Assembly: GCF_018446385.1 (NCBI RefSeq)
Contig: NC_055988.1
Location: 166,554,837 to 166,618,836 of the forward strand
Source: Zingiber officinale
Lineage: Eukaryota > Streptophyta > Magnoliopsida > Zingiberales > Zingiberaceae
Direction of reading: 5' to 3'
Length of the DNA: 64,000 nucleotides
The notes under the pieces are model-generated. The model searched no databases. It had not been told where the DNA came from and saw nothing but the letters and a program-made list of their open reading frames with translations. Both the position numbers and the translations under genes were made by a program. Below, piece by piece: positions 36,311-47,510 of the stretch. Each line of letters begins with the position of its first letter. Within the stretch, counting starts at the first letter, position 1.

Positions 36311-37804
36311 AAAAGATAGTTATTTGAAGCTTCACCGTCCTTTTCGGAATAAGTTCATGGTATTAATTGTTTTGATCAATTATTTGATACTAACGAAAAC
36401 AAATGTTAATTCATGAAGAGATATAATAACGAATTGAATGTGAAACGGTGTTTATAATATTAGTAATAACAAAATTTAGAATTTTCTCATAAATCTATAA
36501 ATTTTCATAAAGTATATTAATGTCTGTAAAAATCTTTAAAAAAATCAGAACTCTATAAAATTCTTTTCATAATTATATAAGATTTTATAAAAATTAATAA
36601 AAATATATCTATATAAAAATCTATCATTAAAAAAAAAATCAATAAAAATTATTTAATATTGAATACACCCTTAATTTTAGAGGTCACAGATTCTATTTAA
36701 TATAACTCTTTTATCAAAGTAAATTCGTAGAGTTGTATTCGAGCATAGTGTTCTTAGATTTATTATTTTATTGACAGTAAATAACTTCACAGTTGGATTA
36801 GATTTATTATTTTATTGGCGGAACATAACTTCACAGTTTGTAGATTTATCGTTTCACGGGGGAAAATAGTTACAGTGGGTTGCAGTTGGGATTTGAATTT
36901 TAAATGTCTAATTAATTATTTGGAGAGTTACCACTAGCTAATCCCAGGTAAAACAAATGATCCTCATGAAATGTCCAATTGATTAGAGTAATTATTTTAT
37001 CTAACGTGAATAAATCTTCATGTAATAATTTTTTTTTTCTTTTAAATTAAAATAAAATTCTATCTTCTCTCTCATATTATTATATGTAATAATCACTGTG
37101 ATACTAATATTATAATATTGTAATAGTGATTATATAATAGTTGTTACAATTATACAGTAGCGTTATAATTGTACAATAATTATTACAACTGTACAGTAAC
37201 TATTATAATTATGAAATAATTGTTATAATGGTATAATAGTTGCTACAATGATAAATTAACTGTTACATTACAGTAATTATATAATAACTATTACATGTTA
37301 GAGCAACTACTACACAGTTATAGCATACCTTCCTCGGTTCCTCCATGTATATTGATCACTGTACTAATGATTGGTAGTCATCTATAATTTACCTTCTCAA
37401 TATTAATTTAGAGACGAATTGATAAAATACAGGGAGCGAACGAATTATTTTTTATCATATTAATATCAGGAAATGGTCAAAAGCTTAAAATTATAATTTT
37501 ATTTTATATCTATTTTTCGAGTTGTTTATTATGTCTTAAACCAACCTCCTTTATTTTTTTTTTAAAAAAATATTTCCGTGATCATCTCTCATCAAATCAA
37601 ATGATCTCGAATTAAAATAAACTTTATTGACGTTTGGAAAAGTATATAAATTATTTATATTCTTAATATTTTAAATTAAGAGATAAAATGAAAAAGTATA
37701 TAAATTATGAGGTAAAATTATTATTTTTTGTTTAAAATTTACTCAAAGTGTTCATGTCGTCTTACCTTATATGTAAAAGCTAGCACTCGTCTCTTCGATA
37801 CAAC
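36311..37804. other. AT-rich intergenic DNA upstream of the inhibitor gene
   Basis: Contains a degenerate array at about 37095-37330 of roughly 20-bp units mixing GTTATAATTGTACAATAATT-like words. A possible TATA element (AGTATATAAATTAT) occurs at 37643-37655 and again near 37693. No gene seen. Confidence 0.55.
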
Positions 37805-38422
37805 ATGGCTACTTTCTCTTTCACTCTCCTTCCTCTCTCCCTCCTCCTCCTCCTCCTCCTCCTCGTTCCGGCGATCTCTGACATTGTCGACGACGCGTGT
37901 TCAGAGAGCGCTGCCGCCGACCCCAACATCGACTACGGCTTCTGCGTCGCGGCGCTGCGCTCTAATCCGGCGAGCGGCCGCGCGCGCGACCTCGGCGCCC
38001 TGGCGCGCGTGGCGCTCCGGCTGGCCCGCGCCAACGCGACCCACGCGCGGGCGGCTGCCAAGGCGCTGCTGCGGGAGAACAAGAGGGCTGGGTCAGGGCG
38101 GCGGTCGCCGGCAATCGCGGCGGCGGGCGAGGTCTGCGTCGAGGTGCTCGGGGACGCCGCCAGCGGGCTCAAAGCCGCCGCCCGGGCCGTGAAGGCGGGG
38201 CGGCTCGACGACGCCGACGCCTACGCCGCCGCAGCAGTGGACGCGCCCGGCGACTGCGACGACGCCTTCGAGGAGGAAGGCGTGGCGTCGCCGCTGGCGG
38301 AGCAGGATTTAGGGCTGTGGCGGCTGTGCGTCGTCGCGCTCGCTATCACCGCTCGATTGGCGTCCGCTTCCGTGGAGTCGAAGCAGAGTAATGAACCAAC
38401 CGTTTGCTTCTACTCAAAGTAA
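37805..38422 (+). CDS. Plant invertase/pectin methylesterase inhibitor
   Basis: A single-exon, intact gene of 205 residues. Residues 1-25 are a typical signal peptide with an eight-leucine core, so the product is secreted to the apoplast. The mature part has the four family cysteines in the right order: C32 and C47 (in DDACSES and YGFCVAAL) for the N-terminal hairpin, C111 and C151 (in GEVCVEVL and GDCDDAF) for the helical bundle, plus extra C175 and C201. A sequon NAT lies at 77. The family binds either cell-wall or vacuolar invertase or pectin methylesterase, and sequence alone does not separate the two. The gene is very GC-rich at third codon positions, unlike its AT-rich surroundings, as is common for monocot single-exon genes. 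The start at 37805 is fixed by the signal peptide. Confidence 0.88.
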   Translation: MATFSFTLLPLSLLLLLLLLVPAISDIVDDACSESAAADPNIDYGFCVAALRSNPASGRARDLGALARVALRLARANATHARAAAKALLRENKRAGSGRRSPAIAAAGEVCVEVLGDAASGLKAAARAVKAGRLDDADAYAAAAVDAPGDCDDAFEEEGVASPLAEQDLGLWRLCVVALAITARLASASVESKQSNEPTVCFYSK

Positions 38423-38532
38423 ACAAACAGAGTATGCCTTAACGTTGCTGTATAAATCCCTTTATATATAATTCTTCATATTATATTGTGAGATCAATTT
38501 CTAGTATGAACAAAACATGAAATAAAATAAAT

Positions 38533-39512
38533 GGTTAATAACTTTAAGCCCCTTATTTTATAGTAAGTTGCATTTTGTCTCCCTCTATTTTAAAAACTAC
38601 ACTTAACCCCCCTTTGACATGAAGTAAAAAGGGGAAAAAAAAAGTAAATGACTAAAATAGCCCTAACCTAAATCAGAATTTTAGAAGAAAATGAAAAATA
38701 AAAAAAATCTCACAAGACCGTTGAAAGCTTAACCTTAATCAAATTTGATTTATATATAGACCCAAAATTTCACTTGTTCCTCACAAAATTCATACATGCA
38801 TCACCAGTATAAACAAAAGAAAAATAGCAACTATGAAAGGGATAATCAATTAAAAACTCATTTTACCAAATAAAAAAGAGTCAAAATTTTATATTAATGA
38901 ATCAAAATTAAATGAAGATGGAACAAAATTTATCATTCAAAATTAAAATGAAGACCCTTTGACGATTTAGAAAAAAAAATCACCCTTTTAATTTTTGTCC
39001 AAAAGTAAATTTTCATTTCAAAGCAACTAAAAATACTCTTCATTTCAAAAGGGTGCTGTTTTGAAATGAAAATTTACTTTTGGCCAAAAATTAAAAGGGT
39101 GATTTTTTTAAAATCATAAATGGTCTTCATTTTGATTTTTAATGATAAATTTATTCTATCTTCATTTAATTTTGATTCATTAATTTAGAATTCAGAGTTA
39201 CTGTTTTTTCTATTATTTATGCTAGTGCGGTGCATATATAAATTTTATGAGGATATTTTTTCTAGGAACAAGTAAGATTTTGGACTTATATATAAATCAA
39301 GTTGAGTTAAGGTTAAGCTTTCACTGGTTTTGTGGGATTTTTTTATTTTTCTTTTTCGTGTAGAAGTCTGATTTCGATTAGGGTTATTTTGGTCATTTAT
39401 ATTTTTTTTCCTTTTTACTTCATGTCAAAGGGGGGTTGAGTGTAGTTTTTTAAATAGAGGGGGGCAAAATACAACTTGCTATAAAATTCAGGGGGCTTAA
39501 AGTTATTAACCC
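38533..39512. mobile_element. Mutator-like MITE forming a full-length hairpin, TSD TAAAATAAA
   Basis: Begins TGGTTAATAACTTTAAGCCC and ends GGGCTTAAAGTTATTAACCC, flanked by the 9-bp direct repeat TAAAATAAA at 38524-38532 and 39513-39521. The inverted complementarity continues nearly to the centre near 39030, where ATGAAAATTTACTTTTGG faces its complement, so the 980 bp form one imperfect foldback with arms of about 480 bp. A 9-bp target duplication is the mark of Mutator-like elements. No coding capacity. It lies about 110 bp downstream of the inhibitor gene. Confidence 0.88.
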
Positions 39513-39521
39513 TAAAATAAA

Positions 39522-40014
39522 ATCAAAAGGATCATTGGTTTATATGTTGGATTTACGAATTAAATATTTATAAAAAAATTGATGTTGGACTTATTAAGAA
39601 TTTATTTATATTTATTCAATATATAAATTAAATAAATAATAAATTAATATGTATTGTTAATCTAAATAAATAAACTTAAGATTATATGTGTTTAACTTGT
39701 TGATATTTATTAACAGAGATCATGAATTATTGATGTACAATATTTATAAATTATGTTTATTAATAAATAGTTGTTATCAATATGATAAATAACATAAAGA
39801 AGCTTTTATAATAAACAAACGTATTGATAAATAAAATAAAGAAGCTTATATAATAAACAAACGAGTTTACAATATCAAACTTATTAATCAACTAAATAAA
39901 TTTAAAAATATAAAAATTTTAAATAACCAAACAGATTTGAATTGATAGTTGGATGATATCTAAATAATCAAGCTACACTTCAACAACCATTTCAATGATT
40001 TAGTAGCACATATT
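39522..40014. other. AT-rich intergenic DNA
   Basis: No gene or repeat boundary seen, apart from a short near-duplicate phrase AATAAACAAACG at about 39810 and 39855. Confidence 0.5.
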
Positions 40015-40366
40015 TATTAATATTTTAGTATGCACAATCTTCTGTCTTAATTATGTGGTTATGTATTGTAAAATTTAAATATGATCTTATATCTCGTCAT
40101 GATTTGTTATAATCTTAAGGATTGACTCAATGATGATAATGAGTCTTTATAAATAGTGACATTTAGGGTCTCTAAACTTACAACCTTTCAAGAATATTAA
40201 CACCATCGGATTTGAAGTGTTTAGAAGGCTCTAAGTATTAAGGAACATATAAGTGATATTCAAGGCGTTCTTCAAAATATCAATAACGAAAGTAACAATC
40301 GATTTTTTTTTTCTATATTAAGTATCGTGTTCATTAAGTATAAAGCATGATTTAAATTCTTATAGT
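40015..40366 (+). repeat. 5' LTR of the old copia element
   Basis: Aligns with 58121-58450; ends TTCTTATAG followed by TTGGTAATCG, a decayed form of the TGGTATCAGAGC primer-binding site. The two LTRs differ by many substitutions and indels. The leader between here and the gag at 41359 is AT-rich and unrecognised. Confidence 0.7.
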
Positions 40367-41358
40367 TGGTAATCGTCACTTTTACATTTATCTTGATATA
40401 ATTTTCAATCAAGTAATTTTATTTTAGTTTTTAAATGAAATTTCATAATTTGGAATAATTGTCACTTCTAAAAGTATGAATATTGATTTTTTTTTAAGAA
40501 TAAATTTATGTGATGTATTAATGATTATGAATTCTGTCATAATAAACATATATAATTTGCAGTACTAAATTTGAAATTTAGAAAAATTGTCTTTCCAAAA
40601 TTATGACGATTTTATTATAATAAATTTCCATTTATATCAATTATTGTTAAAAAAAAAAAAAAAACTTGTTATACGTGTGAATTGATGTTACGCTAGTAAA
40701 TTTTACATACAAATTAAGTTAAAAATTTTGACTTTTGAGGATTCAATATTTAAATAATTAAATTTGATAGCAATTAATTATAAGGTGATATGCGAAAACA
40801 TGGTTCAAGAGAGTTATTTATGGACTAGTCTCGTTGATAATCTCGTGCTGGAATAACATCTGAGGTACTAGTTTGCCTAATAATGTTACTTTTTCTGAGG
40901 AGGTTGGTTTTAAAAAGGCCTTAGTCCTATCAATCTTTTTTTGGAAGTATTCATAGAAAGTGTTAATTATGTTACTAAATAATTACTATATAAAAATTAT
41001 GAAAAGGAAAAAAATTATCCTATAAACTATATAATTTTAAATAATTGAGATTTAGCCCTAACCTCCTTAATTATGTAAAATTATACATTAAGTGAATTGG
41101 GATCATATAATGGGCATAAATTAAAATTAATTATATAAACATAACAAATTTTATCCGGATTTTTGTTATATTTATATGATTATTTAGAATAAAATATCAA
41201 ATTATATATTCTTAATTTATCCACACGAATTAAAAAATATATAATTGATAGTTTTATTATAAAGTTATAACAAAATATAATTGAATTAAAACTTTAGTCC
41301 ACATGTAAATTTTACGTCACTAAATTTTTTCTATGAACATGATTTACATTAGTAAAAC

Positions 41359-43387
41359 ATGACATTTTTCCTCAAATTTTTAAGTATGTATTTAATTTAT
41401 GTAGCACAATATTCAAATTTCTCTTATATGCATTGTCATATCCCTAAACTCAAGGGTGAAAACTATAAAGTTTGGAAGGAAATAATTCTCCTTCATTTAG
41501 GGTGGTTAGGCATTGATTATATTATAAGGAAAGATGAACCACTGCTATTAATGAAATAACATTCTTGATGATATTAACCTTTATGAAAAATGGGAGTAAT
41601 CTCATCATCCCTGCGTGGGAGTGATCTCATCTCTGCGTAATGTTCATAAAGATCAAAATTTCTATTAGTATTTATGGTTTGATTGAGGAGCATGAAAATG
41701 TCAAGGACTACTTAACACAATTGATAAACAATTTACAACTTCATCATCCCTGGTGCGTAATGCTCACCAGCATGGACGGTATGCGAGAGCATTGTTGAAT
41801 CGAAAAAAATTTAGATATCTCCGTAATGACATGATATTGTCCACTTTAGCTCTAAGTTCTCATGATTTTATTCTTGGGCTCTACCCAAAAGGTCTCATAT
41901 CAATGGAGATATCTTTCTCTTATAAACTCATGATCTTTCCCATGTGTTTCAATGTGGGACTATGTTTGCAACCTTGCAAGACCAACAATCTCCCCCTCAA
42001 ACAAAGAACCACAGGCTCCCTAACGGATTCTCAACCCACTAGGACTTTCTGCCCCTCCGTCCACCCGACCTAATAAGACTTCCTACCACTCGGTCCATCC
42101 GACCTACTAGGACTTCCTTACCTAGCTGCAACTAGGACTTCCTGCCTAGTATCTGGTTCTCTTGATCTGGACACGAGAGCCCCCATTTTTTCATTCAAGG
42201 TCAATATTTCACCCACATGGTTCGATTGGACTATGACTCTTGTGCACAAACGACGGTTAAACCTTCTTACAGTCTGGGCTCTAATACCAATTGTTGGATC
42301 GAAAAAATTTAGATATCTCTACAATGACATGATATTGTCCATTTTGGGCCTAAGCCCTCATGATTTTGCTCTTAGGCCCTATCTAAAAGGTATCATACTA
42401 ATGGAGATATCTTTCTCTTATAAACCCATGATCTTTCTCATATGTTTTCAATGTGGGACTATGTTAGCAACCTTACAACCCCAACAAGCACATCATGAAG
42501 ATCATGGATATAGTAGCTCGATTGAAGACACTCAAGGTGAAAATATCTAAAACTTTACTTGTGCACTACATCTTATACTCTCTTCCTCATCAATATAGTC
42601 CTTTCAAAATTTCCTACAATACACATTAGGATAAGTGGTGAATCAATGAGTTAATGACCATATGTGTATAAGAGGAAGGAAGGTTATTAGTGGAAATGAG
42701 TGATAATGTTCTTACGACTGTATAAGGAAAGCCACAAAAACAATCCACATACCACAGTCAAGGGAAAAAGGAAAGAGAAGATTTTGTCCCAACCTAACAT
42801 CAAGAAGAAATCCAAGTATTTCTTCTGTAAAAAGAAGTGGAGCATAAAGAAGGATTGTAGTAAATTTAAGGATTGGTTTGAGAAGAAAAGTATTCTTATC
42901 TCATTTATCCGTTATGAATCAAATATGCTTAGTATGATTTTAACATTTGATGGATTGATTCTGGATCTATAATCCATGTCACGAATACCTTGCAAGGTAT
43001 GTAAAGCCTAAGGAAGCTACTAGGAAATGAGCAAAGCATCTATTCTAGAAATATGATGTACTCACATGTGGAGACAATTGAAACATGTATTTAATTTTAG
43101 ATAGTGGCCTTGTTTTGAATTTGGAAAGAACATTTTATGTTCCTAATTTTGTGAAAAAATTATTTATTATTTCAAGGCTTGTACCATTTGAATACTCATT
43201 TGATTTTTTAGGTAATTCTATGTATTTATTTTATAAATTAATTTGATTGGAAATGATACAATGAGTAATGACCTTTATTCTATATCTTTACAAAATAATA
43301 GCAAAACTACTATGCATGTTTGAGTTGGTATTAAAAGATGTGTTATAAATGAGGATTCGTCTACTTTATAGCACTAGAGATTGGAAC
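41359..43387 (+). pseudogene. Copia gag-protease remnant
   Basis: Opens with the phrase IPKLKGENYKVWKE, the usual N-terminal gag motif of plant copia elements, continues on the far side of a TRIM insertion with LLVHYILYSLPHQYSPFK-like sequence, then a decayed zinc knuckle (FFCKKKWSIKKDCSKF, near 42815-42870), a weakened protease region (LDSGFVLNLERTFYVPNFVKN) and the start of the GAG-pre-integrase motif just before 43388. Stops and frameshifts are frequent. The zinc knuckle has Trp-Ser in place of the expected Gly-His, so it could not fold normally. Confidence 0.8.
41793..42486 (-). mobile_element. TRIM (terminal-repeat retrotransposon in miniature)
   Basis: Two LTRs of about 195 bp (41793-41987 and 42293-42486), both TGTTG...CAACA, enclose only 305 bp. 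Next to the left LTR is ATCTCCCCCTCAAAC, the complement of a polypurine tract; next to the right LTR is GGGCTCTAATACCA, the complement of a methionine-tRNA primer-binding site. The element therefore lies on the minus strand. Flanking sequences AGCAT and AGCAC are a target duplication with one mismatch, and the host gag frame resumes across it. It has no coding capacity. Confidence 0.88.
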
Positions 43388-45693
43388 TGTTAGTACAGGG
43401 AGCATCAGACGATCGAACCTGAGTTTTGATAATGACAAAAGGTTCTAAGTTAAGTGTTATTGTTATTCTAACAAGTTGAACTGAGTGTGCAAGAAAATCC
43501 AAAGTGATTTAGGCAAAGGAAAGTCCTAATTGAGACTAGGCAGGTAGAAAGTTCTAGTTGTGGTTAGACAACATAGTCCTTATTCAGGGAGCTAAGCAAA
43601 GTCTTGACAGGTCGAGGATGTTGGGTGAAATCTAAGAATCGAGGACACTAGGTGAAAATCTTAAGGGTCGTGGACACCAGGTGGAAGACTGGACGAGTTG
43701 GGGATTAGATATCCAGCATGAAGTCCTGATGACTCAGACACTGAGCAAAAGTCTAGACGATCTGGAGGACCGGTTTGGTAAAAGGTAATCTCTTCTGAGA
43801 GGAGTAGGTGAGGACGCATTCCTCAAAGAGAGAATAGTAGACGTCGGTCCTTCCTAGAGTTTTAGTGAAACTCAAAGTCAGGTCTGGATAGTCCGGAAGC
43901 TGTTAAAGTAACTTTTTATATACTGATTGCCTATTATTCTAACTTTGTTTTGTAGGAAGATTAACATTTTGCAAGTTAGGATTTTTCCTTGTTTGGTCGA
44001 TCGAACGTCGGGATCAGTCGACCGAACCTAGAGATTTTGCCTAGATCGATCGACCGAACATCCGGATCAGTCGACTGAACCCCCAAGCAAAGAGATCATA
44101 TTTTAGCTCACAATGAGGTTTTGACCGAGGGATCAGTCGACCGAACAAGAAAGTTCAGTCGACTGAATGGTGGATAATTAGTGAGTTGATTGGACCAGAT
44201 AAGCCAGCGAGGATAGTGGGATCAGTCAATCGAACGGCGAGATCAGTCAACTGAATGAAGATCTCATCTAAAGTGGCAGGATTTGGATAGAAAGTCGGGC
44301 CAATATTGAAGGCTCAGTCGACCGATCAGGGTAGATCGGTTGACTGATAAAAGTCAAGTTGCGAAACTTGATCCCGAAATTAGTGGATCGGATCAAGCTC
44401 AACTCGGCTATAAAAGAAGGCCTTGACCAACACTTCAAAACAATGATTCAAAATGAATTAGAATGATCTTCTCTCGTGTGCGCTGCTTAAAAGATGATTC
44501 TACAACGTCGTAACACTAGTCTGATGACGACTACACAAAAGATCCAACTTTCCAAGTCGTCGGTAAACTTTGTTTTATTGCAATACTTATACTTGTCATT
44601 ATTCTACTGTATTTTTAAAGATTTTTTCGAAACTATAGTGACTACCCAACGAAAGCATTTTCACGTGCGGGCTTTGAAATAGAAGTTGTCATAGGCTCCG
44701 ATCCAAGTAAAATTACTTGAGTTTGCGATTGTGTTTCTTTATTTCCACTGTGCATTCTATGTTTTGAGAAAAAGATGAAAGTTGTTAGTACCCTAAGGCA
44801 GTTTTGATGTGATCAACCAAATCATGTTAGGTCCTGTTGATATTTAACCCCTGTGTCTAAGTGTGCAGGAACTTAGGAGTACAGGAAGTCGAGCAAAAGA
44901 TACAGCTAGCAAGAAGGATGACACGGATGAGAGCTGACAAGCTCGGTGCGTCTGAGGGAAAAGGTGTTGTGAAAGAGTATGCGGGTGGACGAGAAGAAGG
45001 CGCACGACGTTTCCGAGGGACGAGAAGTCGGAGCAAAAGATTACTCGAAGGTCAGAAGTTGGGTTCGGGTGAGCCCTATCCCGGATGACCGAGATCACCC
45101 AAACGAGCGAAGCCGGAGCGGAAGACCCGGACCAAGGCGAACGAAACCTGAGCAGAAGATCGAGACCGAAAGTCAATAGGATGTTGACTTTCTTGGTCCG
45201 GGTGCCTGCACTCGCCCGGACCAGGATTTTTATCTGGATCTCGTCAAACGCGATCCAATTTACGGGGATAAAATTTTATCCTCCTCTAGGCACCTAGAAC
45301 CCTTCCAAACGCCCCGACTAGCGCTATAAATATAGCTCTTGCCCCAAAAGTCAAACAACAACTTGTATACGAGCTTCTTTAGTGTTCTACGACTTTATGT
45401 GCTTCCAACGCTTGTAAGAAGCTTCTTTCCCTACGATGAAAGGAGAATTTGAGTAGTGCTTCAAAGTCTTGGATTAACAACCTTCCTAGTTATAATCAAG
45501 TAAAAAAATCGGTAGCCTCTTTCTTTTTGCATTTATCAATTCTTTGTTATACAAGTATCCTAGTATTTCAAAAGATCGAAAAATGTTTGTTTGTTATTAC
45601 TGTGCAGACAATTAACCCCCTCTTATTGGTCGTCAAGGGGCCTAACAAAAGTCATGAGCGTTATTCACTCCCCTCTAGCGCAATGATCCTACA
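43388..45693 (+). mobile_element. Composite LTR insertion, TSD GGAAC
   Basis: GGAAC lies on both sides (43383-43387 and 45694-45698), with outer ends TGTTAGTACAGGG and GATCCTACA. An internal second LTR-like start, TGTTAGTACCC at 44783, is not followed by its own target duplication. The first part (43388-44782) has a palindrome array at 43997-44355 and a TATA box (GCTATAAAAGAAGG, about 44407-44420). The second (44783-45693) is a different LTR with TATA-like CTATAAATATAG near 45333. No gag or pol. Most simply, two related LTRs fused by recombination. The inserted position is in the copia GAG-pre-integrase region, whose frame resumes after 45694. Confidence 0.7.
43997..44355. repeat. Array of GATCAGTCGACCGAAC-type palindromes
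   Basis: About ten diverged copies built on GATCAGTCGACYGAAC, with an inner TCGA or GTCGAC palindrome, spread over 360 bp and ending about 55 bp before the LTR TATA box. Confidence 0.85.
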
Positions 45694-45754
45694 GGAACAT
45701 ATTTCCATAGAGAAGATAAAATGATTAGTAAATGATGCAGTACTTGGTACTTTA

Positions 45755-47450
45755 TGTTGGTGCAACCTTAGGTCAAGGTTGACCTGGTTGACCTGACTCG
45801 AGTTGACCTGACTCGAGTTGTATTTTGATGTTTGACTTAGGAAGATTGTTGGTGCAACCTTAGGTCAAGGTTGACCTAGTTGAGTTGTATTTTGATGTTT
45901 GACACTCGTGGAAGAGTTGTATTCTTGATATGGGACAAATGTTTGGGAGATTATTGGTGCAACGTAGGTTAAGGTTGACCTGGTTGACCTGATTCGGGAA
46001 AGAGTCCAAGTATGGAGACTTGGCACGGAGAAGTCCAAGCAGGGAGCTTGGCACGAGGGAAAGTCCTAACTGGGATGTTAGACAGGTGGAAAGTCCTGGT
46101 GAGTGAAGTCAGGCAGTGGGAAAGTCCTAACTGGGATGTTAGGTAGTGTGAAAAGTCCTGGTGAGTGAAGCCAGACAGTGGGAAAGTCCTAACTGGGATG
46201 TTAGGCAGTTGGAAAGTCCTGTTGAGTGAAGCCAGGCAGTAAGAAAGTCCTAACTGGGATGTTAGGCAGTGTGAAAGTCCTGGTGAGTGAAGCCAGGCAG
46301 TGAGAAAGTCCTAACTTGGATGTTAGGCAGTGTGGAAGTCCGGGTGAGTGAAGCCAGGCAAGGAAAAATCCAGATGGATCAGGGATGATCGGACATCTGG
46401 TGTTGAGGAAAGTCCAAGTAGGTCAAAGGGATTGACCGGACACTTGGCAGGGAATTCTAGCAGGTCGAGGGAGTGACCAGATGCTAGGAATGAAGTACCA
46501 ACAGGTCGAGGTTGACCGAATGTTGGTTTGGAAGGATTGGGACTTGGTTTGGGCAAAAACCAAGTCACTAGTTATCTGATCGTGCTCACCGAGCGGACCG
46601 AGAAGGGCATTCTGGGCGGCTATCCGCGCATCGTCGATCTGCGAACCGGCTACAAGATCGACGTGACCGGTCCGAACCCCGCCACCTTCGGTATTTTCAA
46701 GTGGAGCGCCGACGGCAGGACGCTGCTCGGCGGAGCGGAAGAAGGCCGAGCTCAATTTGCCTCCACTCGGTTCTAGGAATGTGTCGAGTGAGCACCGAAT
46801 TAGGTGTTGTACCCCATGAGACCGATCAGGCATCCTCCCGATCGGTCCACGGCCGATCGAACTATAGCGAGACCCATACATGTCTTTTTGTCTCTTCTTG
46901 GCAGTATAGCACTAACAACAAGGCATGTTCTGCTTCTTCCTCTTCTCTTCTGCTACAGAGCTGCTGTTCTGGTGCTTGAGCTTTGTTGAGCTCTTCTTCG
47001 CAAGCTTCGCGTGAGCTTCTTCCTTCGGCTAGGACTCTGACTGAGCTGCTGTTGTGGTTGGCGTCTGAGAAGCTGTTGCTTCTTCAACAGTCGACAAGAA
47101 GGCAAGGGTTGTTTACATTTGCTGTGTATTTACTTCTTTCTTCTCTTGTATTTGTACTCCTTATCTTGCAAGAAGTAGTTGTGGCGAGGTTTCTCCACCC
47201 ATAAGGAGCTCATATTTAGCCGGTTCTCCGGGGACTCATCCACCGACGGATTGATAGGCTTCGTCCACCTTACGGACACGCCGAGGAGTAGGAGTTCATC
47301 TCCGAACCTCGTTACATCGGTTTGTTTTTCTTCTCCTTAGTTTCTTCCTTGTATTTCCGCTGCGACTAACCCTAACTGTAGGAAGAACGCGAGAATTTGG
47401 GGCGGCTATTTACACCCCCCCTCTCTAGCCGAGTACGAACGTTCCCAACG
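45755..47450 (+). repeat. 5' LTR of the TR-GAG element
   Basis: Closely matches the 3' LTR except at 46583-46930, where unrelated sequence replaces the palindrome array and TATA box found in the 3' LTR. It ends CCCAACG instead of CCCTACA. Tandem units of about 57 bp (GGAAAGTCCTAACTGGGATG and GTCCTGGTGAGTGAAG phrases alternating) fill 46055-46350. The LTR start itself is partly repeated at 45848 and 45955. Confidence 0.85.
46583..46776 (+). other. High-GC, bacterial-looking coding segment inside the 5' LTR
   Basis: A GC-rich stretch with strong G/C preference at third positions reads about 64 codons to a TAG at 46774, including IVLTERTEKGILGGYPRIVDL and the phrase FKWSADGRTLLGG. The W-S-x-D-G-x-x-L pattern is typical of bacterial beta-propeller (TolB/WD40-like or S9 peptidase N-terminal) repeats. 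The corresponding block of the other LTR is wholly different. Family assignment is by motif only. Confidence 0.45.
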
Positions 47451-47452
47451 AG

Positions 47453-47464
47453 TGGTATCAGAGC
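47453..47464 (+). promoter_or_regulatory. Primer-binding site (methionine tRNA)
   Basis: TGGTATCAGAGC, complementary to the 3' end of initiator methionine tRNA, begins 2 bp after the 5' LTR. It is the standard copia primer-binding site and appears intact. Confidence 0.93.
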
Positions 47465-47510
47465 GAGGCCGCTCTTCGACGGATCAACACCCGGGGAGCA
47501 CGGGCTAGAG

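Noticed and set aside
44844-45179. Overlapping frames of 66-110 residues on both strands
   Set aside because: Located inside the second LTR of the composite insertion; no domain, strongly charged low-complexity translation.
46423-46881. 152-residue minus-strand frame across the odd LTR block
   Set aside because: It crosses from ordinary LTR into the high-GC block without a change in character and has no motif; the plus-strand reading has the coding-like third-position bias.
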